DNA of 64,000 nt from Hirudo medicinalis. Its lineage: Eukaryota; Annelida; Clitellata; Hirudinida; Hirudinidae. The stretch spans positions 212,563-276,562 of the forward strand of contig MPNW01000047.1 in the NCBI GenBank assembly GCA_011800805.1. Reading direction: 5' to 3'. Every line of letters starts with the position of its first letter. Within the stretch, counting starts at the first letter, position 1. A program made the translations under genes and the position numbers. Under the pieces are notes generated by a model. The model ran no database searches. It saw only the letters and a list, made by a program, of their open reading frames with translations, and was not told the DNA's origin. This document shows positions 48,901 through 60,198 of this stretch, one piece after another.

Positions 48901-51900
48901 TTCACTTGTCCTTCAAGCATTCAGCAAGTTCCAGAAAGATGGGACTTTAAGCAAGAATGAGATTTTGGAACATTGTCAGGACCTTCTGCTCCAATGTGCT
49001 GTTCCAGAGTCAGTTCTTGGCAAGGAAACTGATGGAAAAGACATTTATAAGACATATTTTGAAAAGCAACAGCACAACTCTTTAGAGAATTTCATAAAAA
49101 CTCATGTTGTTGAAAAAAATTGTTCTGATAATGTTTTTGCCCAAATCACAACCCATTCGAGACTTTTGTCAAAAGTCGAAGTGAATGAAATGGCAAAAAG
49201 ATTAGGATTGCTGTCTGAATCTATTGAGCTCTTATCCTTGCAAGCCTTTGGCACAGAACAGCAATTTTCTGGAGCCATAAAATCCTTTTTTGAATCTTTG
49301 GTTCATTGCACCAAAATATTGATCATTCAGTGTGACTCTGGAGACCAATATGAAGACCTGATTGCATGCACACGATTCAATATCATGAATGATTATTCAA
49401 ACTGGGATGTCCAAATTGACATAAAACATCTTAAACATGTCTTACTCATCATCCAACTTCCAAAAGTTATTGGAGGATGTTTTGTGGGTTTTCAAGGTGG
49501 GAAGTGGCTCTCCTATCACATCGATAATCTTCACCCCGATTCAACTTTCACGTCACTACTTCCTCAGATGAAAGACAAGAGTGTTAGCTCACTGTTTAGC
49601 ATTAATGGCTTTCAACAGTCTGAAAATCAAAGAGAATTTGAACAAGAAGAAGCAAAGAACAGAATTTTGGAAAATTGCATCCACGCAGCTGCCGCACTGC
49701 TGAAAAGCCCCGTCAGTTATGATGCTTTCAGATCTAGGAAGGCCAAAAGTCTGGAAGCTCTCATACAAAATCTCCATGCAAAGGACAGGGACGACGTCAC
49801 GTTTCTGGACGTCTTGAGAATGAGAGTGTCACAGTTGCTGTTAGAGAGAGAAGAAAGCGTGACGACCGAACCGGAGTCTTGGCTCAAAAGAGAAGCAGCA
49901 TCCCTGGAAAATGTTTGCAATGCAGGTTCATTTGGAAACTCTGTTTTACAATACTTAGAGGCAAAAGTCACGCCAATATTGGCTTACATAATTTCCTACA
50001 TCGATTCGAACTGTAATTTGGATCTCCTGAGCACTTCTGATGAATGGATCATCAATCTCTGGTTTGGAATGTTCAGAGATGCAAATATCACATTTATGAA
50101 ATACAATGAAATCAAAGCAGTGAAGGGCACTAAAGAAGTGCTAGAATTTGATATGAGGACTTACAGGAAAGATGGACTACTGATGAAAGGGAGGTTTCCA
50201 TTTTCCTGGTTGATTAAGGAAAACATCGACAAACTCATGTCGCAGCAGCATCCGAGATTGGAGTGGTTGAGCAAAACGTTCGACGTGGAAGAGACTTTTA
50301 ATTCCTCCGACATCGGGAAGTTACTGCAGACATTTTCTCAGGATGTTGAACATAAGCAAATGATCTTTGATATGTACTTGTCAGATTACATTCAAATGAC
50401 TTATAAGCCTGCATCTTCGGACAGTAACAAAGAATTCGAAATGGTTGCAAACGACGTGAAGCACAACATTTTATTGCCACTCATGATGATCAATAACTCT
50501 TCAACTAATCCAACAAATCTTATGAGTTTTTCAGGAATTCATGAAATGTATATCGAGCACTGCATTAAGTACAAGCTTTTTTCTCAAATAGTTTCCTGCT
50601 GTCCAAAGATTGTCGACGACATGTCCGATCACGAAAAGGGTCCTTTAAAAGGCATGACGCTGATGCAAAAATGTTTGATTTACATTTTGGAGATGCTAAC
50701 TTTTTCAAAAGAGGAGCACTCACAATCCATAAAACAATGGGCAAATAAAGTGAAGGGACTGACATCTTTGGTTAACCAACTCTTTTGCCAAATTCAATCA
50801 GAAAACCTGAAAATTGATCTCCAAAGTCTGATGTGCACATGGAGCAGAATAAATACTCTTAAGTTGTTTGTCGAACACACCTCATCAAAGCAACTTTTAG
50901 ATCAAGACATTTATTACAAGATTTGGACTTACATGGGTGAAAGATTTGACTTTAAAACTTGGAAGTGTTTCGAAAATATTGACAAGTTTTTGAAGATGTG
51001 TCAGAAGAAAGGAATAGAAAAATGTTTTGGATCTATTTTGCCCTCTAAGTGTTGTTCATGTGGAAAGGAGAATGGAATCATAAAGCTTTTGTGCGACCAT
51101 AGATTTTGCAGCGAATGCTTTGATGAAATCAAGGCTTTCCATCGAAATAAATGCCCACGTTGTCACCGCACTGCCGAGTGTGCCGACGATTCGAAGGGAG
51201 TTAAAATGTAAATCAATTTATCTTAATTCGTTTTCAATGAAAATATTTTTAACTTTATTGAAATGCTGTTGAAGGGAGTCAATAGAAAAATATCTGGTCT
51301 TCAAAAAGCAATTGAACTCATTTTTTATGACTCTTGTTTCGAAAATGTGCTTTGATGGAGGGAAGCCACCGGAGGAAAAAATCGTCGAAAAGTTGCTCAA
51401 CGACGTCGTCTTTGAATCCGAATTGGACAGACATTTGAGAACTCGAAATCTGATCTGCGGACGCGACGACCCGAGCCCCGTCATAAGGTCCTTCTTGCTC
51501 CAACTTCTTCTTAAGCACAGGTCCGTTTAATTGGTTTTGAGAAAGTTGATGAGCGAACGATACTTCACCGTTTGCATGATATCGTAATAAACGTTTGCAC
51601 GAATTTGCAGAATGTCTTTGGTTCAAAAACATTTGGAAAGATTTTTGAAAGATCAACTTGTCCTCTGCCAAGATGAGCCCCAAATTATGGAACTGGGCAT
51701 TCTTTGCTTGAATTGCTTTGAAGTTTGTTCAATATTTTATTATTTATTAGGATGGAGGTGATTGTTGTTTGAGTTGATAAATTGTTGCAGGATCATTACA
51801 AGAATTGTGGAACCAAAAACAGTGGAATGACTGAGAGGCTAAATTTTGTGATGAATCTTTGGAAGAAAAACAGCCTGATCAGCTTAATGGATGCAAACCA

Positions 51901-54900
51901 AGCCATGGACGTCAAAACGCTTCAAAATGTGGCTTTACTGAGATTCGGACTCTCGGAGTTAGCGGACGGACTTCACGAGCGTTACATTAAAGATGACCTC
52001 GACGATCGTGGCTATTGTGCCATGAGATCTTTAGGTCATTTGGCGAGCGCCATTTTCACGAAGATCGATCAGGCCAGGTTTGTTCTTCCGATCGAGAGAA
52101 TATTTGCGCTCACGTTCGATGAGTTTCTATTTTTCTATATTTCTTATGGATTCCATTTATATATTTTAAAAAATGTAACTGCAATTGAAAGCAAACTTTT
52201 AAAAAAATCTTTTTAAACTTTTTAAAATGTAATTTAATTTTTATTAATGTTGTTTCAGCTGCACATGCTTCAAAGATTTTGTTGAAAAATATACCTTAAA
52301 TTGAATTTACATTTTGTGACTGCTGCAGGTACTTCTTGATGAAGCAAATCGCACATAAGTTCAGCTTTCAGAATTTGCTTTTGTTTGCTGAAGACCCCAC
52401 CTGCAGATGGTTTATATCACCTCAAGATATAAAAACTGAAGTAAGCTTTGCAGATGAATGCTGAATTAATGTGAATGCTGATTTAATGTGAAATACTATT
52501 TACTGTTTCAGAAGCAAGATAGTTCTTTGGACCACTTCCTTTTGTGCGGGCAAAATTATAAAACCACGAGAGATTGCTTGTTTCAGGCCTTTTATGAGAA
52601 GAATCCAACATTGGTTGACAAAGTTAGAAATTTGAAAGATTTCTGTTCCATGAATTGTTGATCCAATGCCACTGCATTCTTTAGGCTGGTGATTTCACAG
52701 AATACAATTTAATGCTTGCTCTTTTTCAACAAATGATGCATTCATCAACAAGTGAAATGGTTGACGTCGTAGGTATTTCCTTATCTTGAATCTTAATATG
52801 CTTGTTTACATTTGTGCATTTTATGGCAGGATGTTGACATTTGGAATGATTATCTTTCTGGTAAGACCATGCTGAAGAACAAGGTAGATTAAAAAAGATT
52901 GATCTAAGGTTCATGGTTCCATTAATTTAGTTTAAAATTCTTTTTTTTATTAATTAGGACCTCACAATGAAAATTTTGAAGCACGAACTGGGAATTGTAA
53001 ATGCCAATTCAAATTCCACCTATGCCGAGAAAAATCTCCAAGTTCTGGTTTTCCATTTCATGGTTGCCACAAAACTCATGCTTTCGAAAAGCAACATCAT
53101 TCAACTTCTGTGCCTGCCAATGAACAAACCTGAGATTCTCAAGGTAAACACATTTATTGAAGATTTTTAGTTCACAGTTGCATTTGCTTGAGTTTATCAA
53201 TGAGTGGCTTGTGAGGGTAACATCAACAATATGTTATTATTGTTGTTGTTTTTGTTTGAGAAGCACATAAATAAATATTTTGAACATTAAACAAGCTAAT
53301 TGACATCATACTTAATATCTATATTACATAGTAGCAAATGAATCTTAAATATTTCTTAACATAAAAATTATTTGTGTTGAAGTCCTCAAAAGTATTTGTT
53401 TTTGGATGAAAAATTAAATTAAATTTTAAATAATTTGAAAAATTTGGTTTTCAGAGCTTCTAAATTTTAATGAATTGAAGCAAAGAAATTGAATGGCATA
53501 GATGGAATAATTATCAGCATTTGTAATTACACAACAGTTGTACAAACGTAGTAGTTGCAGCTCAAATGTGTGCCAGATTGTTCATTCATGTTTTTGGCAA
53601 AAATTACCAAAATTATATCGCTGGTGTTATTTATTAATATGAATGCTGTCTTATTATTATTATTATTATTGTTGTTGTTGTTGTTGTTGTTATTATTATT
53701 ATTATTATCATCATCATTATCATCATCATCGTTGTCGTCGTCATCATCATCATCAATTAATCTATCCCAAATTAATATTTAATTAACGAAGACCACACTT
53801 CTTTAGGATACTTATTTGCCAACAATGCCTCAGGATGACAGGTTTGAAGTTCTTGAACTCCTCCAAAAAAGGGAGGCTATTAAATTTTATGGTAGGATCT
53901 AATTACTTTTGATTTAAATTTTATGATAGGATCTAATTACTTTTGATTTCATTCCTTTTGATTTATAAATATTTCATTTAATTAGTACTTTTGTAATTTC
54001 TAATTTTTATTTAAATTTTTTCTAATTTCGTTCGCCTTAAGATTTTTTCAAAGATATTGTTGCATCACAAGTCATCAATCTGACAAAACATCAAAACTAT
54101 ATTAAAACATGACATGCTTATTTGTGCTTCAGCCTGTCCCAATAATCACCCATACACCATTGGGGAAGTTAGTAACAAATACATTTTCATTCAAATAATA
54201 TTTCAAATTATTTTTTATTAAAATTTAATGGAAATATCTCAGTGTGGGATGCCCAACTCTAGAAGCAGGTGCCTGACTTGTGGCGAAGAAATTGGAGGCA
54301 CGAATCACACGCTCGTTCGCGGAAACAAGAGCCTCGCACTGACGTAAGTCGGGTTCGGTTTTTTGCCGATCAAAATGCATTTGCGAGAAGGCATTAAATT
54401 AAAAATAACCTAAAACTTGCCCGAAACAGAGTTGAAAATACTCAACCCGGTCACATTTTGGGTCAACCTGGTGAGGCAAAAACTCCTTCTGGTGAAAGGC
54501 AGATGACACCTCTCCAAGTCTCAATGACCAGATTATTTCTCCACGCCTCTCTGTACATCGGCTCGTTCGGTTCTGTGAGTGATGCGTTTGTAATCGTCGG
54601 GATGCTACTCAAGTTATTGCTTAAGTAATGTTTAAATATTAGTTATTGCTTAAGTAATGCGCAACTTAATCATGACCTGTTTTAAGATGTAACAACAAAT
54701 ATTTAACTTTTCAGGTGTTTCCAAATGACTTTATAAAACCAGTAGTGCCACAAGTTGCGACAGACTTCTTCATGAATCACATGAAACATGACCTAGAAAT
54801 GATACAACGTGCCAGTGGTCACAACGAGGACAACGTTCTTATTGTTTTGCACACAATCATTCATGCCATGTATGAGAAAACACCTCCAAGTAGGATTTCA

Positions 54901-57900
54901 ATAATTAATTACAAACTAAATTTATTTCATAAGAAATTATTTGTTTACTTTTTATTTTCATGCAGATAAATCTTTGAATCTGAGCACCAAGGATGGCAGA
55001 TTGCAATGGGAAAATGAGTTTGTGAAAGAATACATCAGGCCCCATCTTGATGTCAATTTTCTAAACTTTCAAATAATTTTAGAAATCTAGTAAAACTAAA
55101 ATATATTATCTCATTTCAGGAAATGAATGAAATCATTGATAAGGGGAGGAAGGTGATGCTAAAAGATGATGGACTTGGTTTGTTTGTTTTGTTTGTCTTT
55201 TTAGAATTTCTCTAAACAAGGAATTTTTACATTTTTTTAAATTTTCAAATTCAACACTTAGTTTATTAGAACAAAATTCCCAGAGGAAATACAAAATAAA
55301 TGAATTCTTAGCAAAAAAATCCATGTTTTTAAACTAAGCAATACATAAATTCTTATACATTCTAAAAGTCTAAACAATGCCAGAGTTACTTTCATGAGTT
55401 TATGTCACATTTCAGTGCTCAGTCCTCTGATGAAGGAGATTTATGAGATCAAGGACACCAATCTTCCAGCTACCTTGGGGGGCCTCCATCAATGCCCCAT
55501 TTTCTGGAAGTATAGACCCAGGATTTCGAAGGAGCACCTGCTCATCAACCTGCACAACCTTTCAGAAATTAATGGAAAATATGAAGATGGAGGACAAAAA
55601 CACTATCTACTGCAATACTTTTTGGAAAATGTTGGTTTTCCTGAGATTTAAATGATTATTAAAATATTATTTTTATTAAATGTTTTTAAATCTGGTCTTG
55701 CAATGAGCCCATCTTTTGAATGCCTCATGTGTGCGGGTAGGATGAGAAGGCACATTTTAATCAATCTACCATTCATACCCCTACCCCCGGGTAGGGGCAC
55801 TCTAGGGGTTGCAGGCTGGGTTGAAAACATGACACATTACGACTGTTGCTATGACCGCCTCATGCAGGAATGCAACCCGTTCGGCCAACCTGCACGCCTA
55901 AATGATTTGAATGATTATTGAGTGGGATTGAACGTTTTTCAAAATCTCTTAACAGATTTAAATTACAGCTTGATGATAATATCTTGTGAATGTGTTTACT
56001 AGGGCCAAGTACTGCAAGAAATCAGAAAACTATTGGCAATATTGGACCTCCACAACAGGCTGTGCGTGGCTCTCAACAGGCGCATCAGCATCTACGAGGC
56101 TGACAACTGCACAGTGTCGGAGTTTCTCAACGACCAAGATGGTATCCTTCATGAATTTGAGAATTTATTAAACAATATTTTAGCTTGAATTTTATTTGTT
56201 CTCTCACAGAAATGACAAAAGCATCCCTCGAGGAGCTTTTCGAGGAGTTCTTTTCAGCCTGGAATGTTCTGCGTTTCAATTTGAAGGAATTCCGTGAGTT
56301 TTTATGCAAAAAGGCAAAAGGGCCTCATAATTTAATGTTTTGGTTCATTCTTTGTCTTTCTGATAATATTAAAATTAAGGGACATGTGTTGTTTTTTTAA
56401 TATTTTTAATGATCACGAAAATATTATTGATTTGTAAAATCTAAATCAATATTTGGATTTTATTTTTGTTTGAGCAAGAAACTCGTTTTTAAGTTCCCTG
56501 CACATACTTTTGTGGAATGTTCGTCAATGGTTCGAGACTGCATTTAAACTCGGTTCGGCCATTAAGTACCACTTCCGCTATTAAAATACATTAATCGTGC
56601 AATTCATAATAAATATTACTTTATAATTAAATAAATTAAACTGAAACACTGAATTAAATGTGATTGTAATTGAACTACTTTCAGCTTTCCAGCAAAAAGT
56701 TGTTCCTGAAGAATATTTGAAAGTACATCTTGGCTTTTATAGCAAGATAGGATTTTTTTTGCCTACAATGCAAGGCCTGGGAGTTTGTTCTGTTGCTTTG
56801 ATTTACTACTTGGCCGACCAACAGAATCAATTGCTGACCATTTATGATAAAACCATCGGAAAAGGGTTAGTTTCAGCAAATGTTTCGGAGACTTTTTGGG
56901 TTTTTTTTTAAACGGATGATCTTCCACATTTTCTAGCATGACTAGGGTAGTGTCCCTGAGAGAATGCACATCTGCCCACTTGATACAGTTTGATCCAGAA
57001 AAGGAGTTGCACACTTTGATACTTGCTCATTGTAATTATTCACTCGAACCGGGAAAAAGCACAAAGTTGGAATATGACTATGCAAACCTTGAGATTCAAA
57101 TAATGGATCATTTCATTCATGATAAACCTATGATCAGGCCAAATGTAAGACCATTATCTGAAACTGCTTTTTATCCTAAATGTAACTTTATTTTAGATTA
57201 AATTGATGAACTACAAGGAAGATTTTAATGTCTGCATTGTATTTTCTGAAATTGAAAATAAGATTCCTCAGGTTTTTTGAATTATTTCTTTGTAAATGAA
57301 CGAGGATTTGTTTTAAAGTTCTTTTCAACTTTTTGACTTTCATTGAAGGTGCCTACATTGTCCGAATTGCTAGAGAATGATTTCAAAATATTGCCTGATG
57401 TTGCTAAAGTCTTGCCTTGTTTCAATGTTGTTCTGGAATTTATTGCTTCGATCGGCAACAACCAAGATGAAAATATTGTCGAATTCATGACAAAGACACT
57501 TAAAATGAGGAATGTCTTTGCTGACTATCCTTCTGTAAAATCATTTCTTTAGAGAGAATCAAAATGACAGCACATTATAATTAATTTGATTAATTTTTAG
57601 ATGAGTAGCCTCCAATTCAAACATGCAAAGCAGGCCTGGATATCACTCTCTTTTATCCAAGCAAAGATGCAAGTTAAAAATGGACAAGTTAGTTTCATGA
57701 GCAAATTGATCCATTTAACATCACAAAAGAATCTCCATCTTATTTTAGTTGCCATTCTGGAGTGTTGACGGCAAGTACAAGAAAATTATGTCTGATGAGA
57801 TGCTACAGAAACTGATGAATTGTCTTCAATACACAAGAAAGGAGTTGTTTTCTTTGCTGTTGTACGAATGCATCATTCTCAATATAACTGTTTCCAATGG

Positions 57901-58155
57901 AGATGATGACTTAGACAACTCAAATCAAAGGTATCAATTTAAGGCAGCATGTTAGATTTAAGTTGCTGATGTTGAGTTGGTGATTGATGTTTCAGTCTTA
58001 GAGACATCCTCCTGGAGTTCATCAACTCAAAGGGTCAAGAGAGCAGCCTTGGAATCCTTGAAAGTGGAACATTCCCCAAGAAAATATTGGCCTGCCACTG
58101 TATCGATGCTTGGCTCTGCAGCGTGGATCCTGAAAAAAGGGTCCTCTTGAAGTGA
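31788..58155 (+). CDS. RNF213: RNF213 (mysterin) orthologue, giant AAA+ E3 ubiquitin ligase
   Basis: RNF213 combines a dynein-like AAA+ core with RING and RZ zinc fingers. In vertebrates it coats intracellular bacteria and lipid droplets and ubiquitylates substrates including LPS. Here the start is ATG 31788 (exon 31788-31830, GTGAGT donor), followed by 32073-32555 and then dozens of short exons. In order: disordered acidic N-terminus; CBM20-like domain (32838-33279); helical stalk (34010-40000); P-loop SDKAGTGKT (41720-41750); P-loop GETGCGKT with FFDEAN (44840-45262); linker VSSTKTTDRLGTIPMRHLVYR; P-loop GKPGSSKS with LDEVGLAE (47150-47790); a ~3-kb exon ending in the RING (to 51211); RZ finger (54133-54341); C-terminal domain to TGA 58153-58155. 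Conservation with human AAA3/AAA4 is high. Two junctions are not clean: 34876/35186 does not agree in phase, and a T8 run at 41618-41625 breaks the frame. Exon borders outside the named domains are approximate. Confidence 0.93.
32838..33279 (+). other. CBM20-like (starch-binding fold) domain exons of RNF213
   Basis: Two exons encode KICLRFHIIIPSDEVNKCGE...LNGQNFFKPF and CEVDLPKGHVSGKTISYVY...KFHMNLDF. The LPKG...YVY core and the opening beta strand resemble CBM20 domains. Some RNF213 relatives are annotated with this fold near the N-terminus. I did not see the paired Trp residues that bind starch in true CBM20s, so glucan binding is unproven. Confidence 0.45.
33846..33956. repeat. Compound (ATT)n-(GTT)n-(GTC/ATC)n microsatellite in an RNF213 intron
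   Basis: Over 100 bases of trinucleotide repeats in the intron before the exon at 34013. All long open frames here are repeat artefacts. Confidence 0.9.
40195..40340 (+). repeat. Worn SINE family A copy in an RNF213 intron
   Basis: CTCGAAGGGTTGCATG...GGGGTGCTCTTGAGCAG...GGCTTTATGTAAAGGCTTTATGTA follows the order of the 23285 copy (CGAACGGGTTGCAT ... two GTAAATG blocks) but is strongly diverged. Confidence 0.3.
41701..41934 (+). other. RNF213 exon with first visible P-loop (AAA1/AAA2 module)
   Basis: The exon opens after CGTTTCAG and encodes SCARLIRSDKAGTGKTLKARRTMEEF, with Walker A AGTGKT, then FAFENEDAFERIIHFDVSSE. In human RNF213 an early AAA module has a comparable R-S-x-R-A-G-V-G-K-S motif. 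Base composition is GC-richer than adjacent introns. The donor at about 41934 is GAG|GTACTG. Confidence 0.75.
44840..45262 (+). other. RNF213 AAA3 module: Walker A and Walker B
   Basis: Two exons. The first encodes CDIPVVVMGETGCGKTRLIKF (Walker A GETGCGKT, 44863-44886). The second encodes IHGGTTMQNIVDKI and TILFFDEANTT (Walker B, about 45121-45150), followed by LKLIAACNPYRR, a sensor-like AACNPYR. All catalytic residues are intact, so ATP hydrolysis is expected. Confidence 0.88.
47150..47788 (+). other. RNF213 AAA4 module: atypical Walker A and Walker B
   Basis: LFLIGKPGSSKSLAKTVVADAM carries the family-typical altered Walker A (GKPGSSKS, 47272-47295). The next exon has the VVVLDEVGLAEDSEKMPLKALHPLLEDG-type Walker B; GLAE after DEV is a hallmark of RNF213 AAA4. 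FIGISNWSLDPAKMNRG follows as a sensor motif. Intact. Confidence 0.88.
48080..51211 (+). other. Giant ~3-kb exon of RNF213: AAA5/6 region through RING finger
   Basis: One uninterrupted reading frame of over 1000 codons inside a gene whose other exons are mostly 60-600 bases. It begins after an acceptor near 48100-48120 (SKCKRRTPSWTDLQRAIL...) and covers the inactive AAA5/AAA6 modules (YLLILMDNYSSFNLLQ; VYKRFPIPLINRLEKHYL), the hinge and helical shell, and ends with the RING. TAA at 51209-51211 closes the open frame, so splicing to the next exon must occur before it (candidate donor between the RING and 51211). Confidence 0.75.
51050..51165 (+). other. RNF213 RING finger (C3HC4)
   Basis: CCSCGKENGIIKLLCDHRFC...CFDEIKAFHRNKCPRCH gives C-x2-C-x10-C-x-H-x2-C-x2-C-x11-C-x2-C, a complete set of eight zinc ligands. 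Confidence 0.85.
53651..53756. repeat. Compound trinucleotide microsatellite in an RNF213 intron
   Basis: (ATT)n, (GTT)n, (ATT)n, (ATC)n and (GTC/ATC)n in turn, over 100 bases, ending about 50 bases before the exon at 53807. Confidence 0.9.
53885..53965. repeat. Short tandem duplication after an RNF213 exon
   Basis: TAGGATCTAATTACTTTTGA occurs twice, about 38 bases apart. The first copy overlaps the 5' splice site GTAGGATC of the exon ending TTTTATG, so the donor sequence itself is duplicated. Confidence 0.7.
54133..54341 (+). other. RNF213 RZ zinc finger, split by an intron
   Basis: Exon 1 (54133-54167) encodes ACPNNHPYTIGE and exon 2 (54242-54341) encodes CGMPNSRSRCLTCGEEIGGTNH. The C-x3-H...C...C-x2-C ligand set matches the RZ fingers of RNF213 and ZNFX1. 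In human RNF213 this finger is needed for ubiquitylation of bacterial LPS. All ligands are present. Confidence 0.85.
55690..55905 (-). repeat. SINE family A, minus-strand copy in an RNF213 intron, with hairpin
   Basis: The reverse complement of 55835-55905 carries the head GGCGTGCAGGTTGGCCGAACGG and continues to TTGCATTCCTGCATG, almost identical to the 23285 copy. The adjoining part includes CCCCTACCC-CC-GGGTAGGGG (55778-55797), a hairpin with 9-bp arms. The 3' body is diverged. Confidence 0.6.
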
Positions 58156-58864
58156 CAATTGAGATGCTTAAAGTGATTGTTTTGTTATCACTTGGTATAA
58201 AAAAAACATTGTGACTTTCTGCATTTGGTATTGCATTGAAAACTTGTGCATTTTGATACTCATTACTTTGAACAAATATCTCACATTCCTTCATGGAGAA
58301 CTTTTTTGTTAGATTTCATCAATATGAATAAATTCGATGAACGTATAATAATTTATTGATATTAACCCAAGCAATCGTATCAGATCATTGGTAATTATTG
58401 TCTTCATAGATTATTCAGTTGGTAGGTGGTTTAAGCAAATTATTAAAAATTACTTTAATGTTTCAAGTAATTGGGCTGTTGTTTATTGGTTGTGCCATTG
58501 CGACTGGATCAAAGTTGATGGGGTCGGGACATGGTTTTTAAATTTGTTGTTGAAGTGTTACTCAGCTAATCGGGGTTTAGCTCCTCAGCACTCGTCTTCG
58601 GCGAACTAGTGTCCGAATACATCATCATATTGTCAGGTTCCTCCAATCGGTCCTATTGGTCGGTAAACGCCTCGAGAAACTCGTTTTCCCCCCCCACAAA
58701 ATTGCGATTCTTCGCAACTGAACCTGGGAAGAGCTGCATGGCCTTATGACATTAAATCATTTTTATGTAAAGTTTAATTATAACTAGCTTGAAAGATCAG
58801 ACCTCAGGCGCCGTTCGAATAGAAAATTGAGAGACAAGTCAAGCAAATTAAGTTGAATTGGTCA
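58156..58864. other. RNF213 3' UTR and convergent spacer
   Basis: AATAAA at 58327-58332 lies 172 bases after the stop codon and is the likely polyadenylation signal. The GC-richer patch around 58565-58750 (TAGCTCCTCAGCACTCGTCTTCGGC, a C8 run) looks like a repeat fragment but I could not place it. Confidence 0.45.
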
Positions 58865-59850
58865 AGTGGACCTACCCACCTACCCATGGGCGTTCGCAGG
58901 AGGGTCGTCCATTAATTATGTCAACAAATTTAAGGTAATTTTTGACCACCTCCCCCTTGTCAACAAGTGTCAAACTTTTAAAGACCCCTATCAAAATTAT
59001 GCAAAAAAAACTGACACCCCCATAAAAATGTTTACAATTTTTAATTTGTACCTTGTACCTCCTTGAATTTGCGACTATTTTGTTTTGAAAGTAAATAAAA
59101 TAATTGTTAAACTGAATTATTGGCAATTTTTTAATGTCAGCTCTTTCTATAGTTTGGCAGCCACTCGAATTGGCTGAAGGTTTTTTGTTGATAAACATTT
59201 GTTAATTTGTTGTGCCCATGATCGCATTGTCGGTGTTGTTACATTAACATTACTAACACTAATACTAACTTTTTGTCAAAATACTATTACTAATAATTTC
59301 AAGTTTCTAAAATTTACTTAATCTACTCATTCTATTTTTACCATAATTTATTTATAATTATTTATACATTTATTGTAATATGTGTTTGCGATAGTCTAAG
59401 ACATCACTTTGCGTTTGTTTACGACCTCAGAGGATTTGTTGTCAACAAATTTAAAATTCTTAGTAATGTATTATATAAGCTATAACATAATATAGTCAGA
59501 TTGACATAAATTTAATTAAAGGTTTAGTTCTATTAGAAAGGTAAATATTATAAATAACATCGTCTGTAGTGTGGTGGATGGCACGTTTTGTCGAGTTATA
59601 CAGATATATGTAATTTTGTAGCCTCTGGGACTTGTGAGCATGAGGTGTCCGCAGGGAGGGGAGTTAAATTCTCCCTCCTGGATTTTGTTAAAAACACTAA
59701 ATATTTTGTGGCTGGAGATCTAAACCATACAGATTAATTGATCGCTTTTGGCACCCTATTAAGTCATCACGCCAAGTTCAAAAATTGAATTAAAAAAAAA
59801 TTTTGCTCCCCTACAAAAACTTCAGCGAACGCCCACGGACATGCCCATTA
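58865..59850. mobile_element. Candidate non-autonomous DNA transposon with terminal inverted repeats
   Basis: The left end contains CCATGGGCGTTCGC (about 58883-58897) and the right end GCGAACGCCCACGG (about 59824-59838), inverted with 13 of 14 matching. Flanking bases also pair loosely. Just inside the left end is GGGTCGTCCATTAATTATGTCAACA...CCTCCCCCTTGTCA, a sequence type that I recall as widely dispersed in invertebrate genomes (not verified). No transposase frame is present. An embedded tRNA-like stretch (59570-59690, with GGAGTTAAATTCTCC) may be a nested SINE. Confidence 0.45.
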
Positions 59851-60198
59851 AAGCAAATCAAATTTCAGTGGCAGTGGGTTTGTAACCAAAACGTCTTGAC
59901 CATCCACTTCTACTATGTAATCAAACAAAAAAGTGGTTCATAAGAAATTATTAAATTGATGTCAGAATGAAAAATATCTCAAACATACAAAAATTACAAA
60001 AATATCTCAAATTGATGTTGAGATCAGAGCAGAATATTTAGTTTTCGGAAAGGAATTGAAAATCTCGTACAAAACCGGTGAGTCATTAAAATATGTAAAA
60101 TTAGCATATTAATGGCAATGTCGACATTAGCAATGGGGGCAGTCGAACTGTAATTATTATTTTGTGAATCTTCCCATAACAGGAGCGAACATCCCACT

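Noticed and set aside
53555..53782. Leu/Ser-rich open frame
   Set aside because: Same cause: microsatellite in an RNF213 intron.
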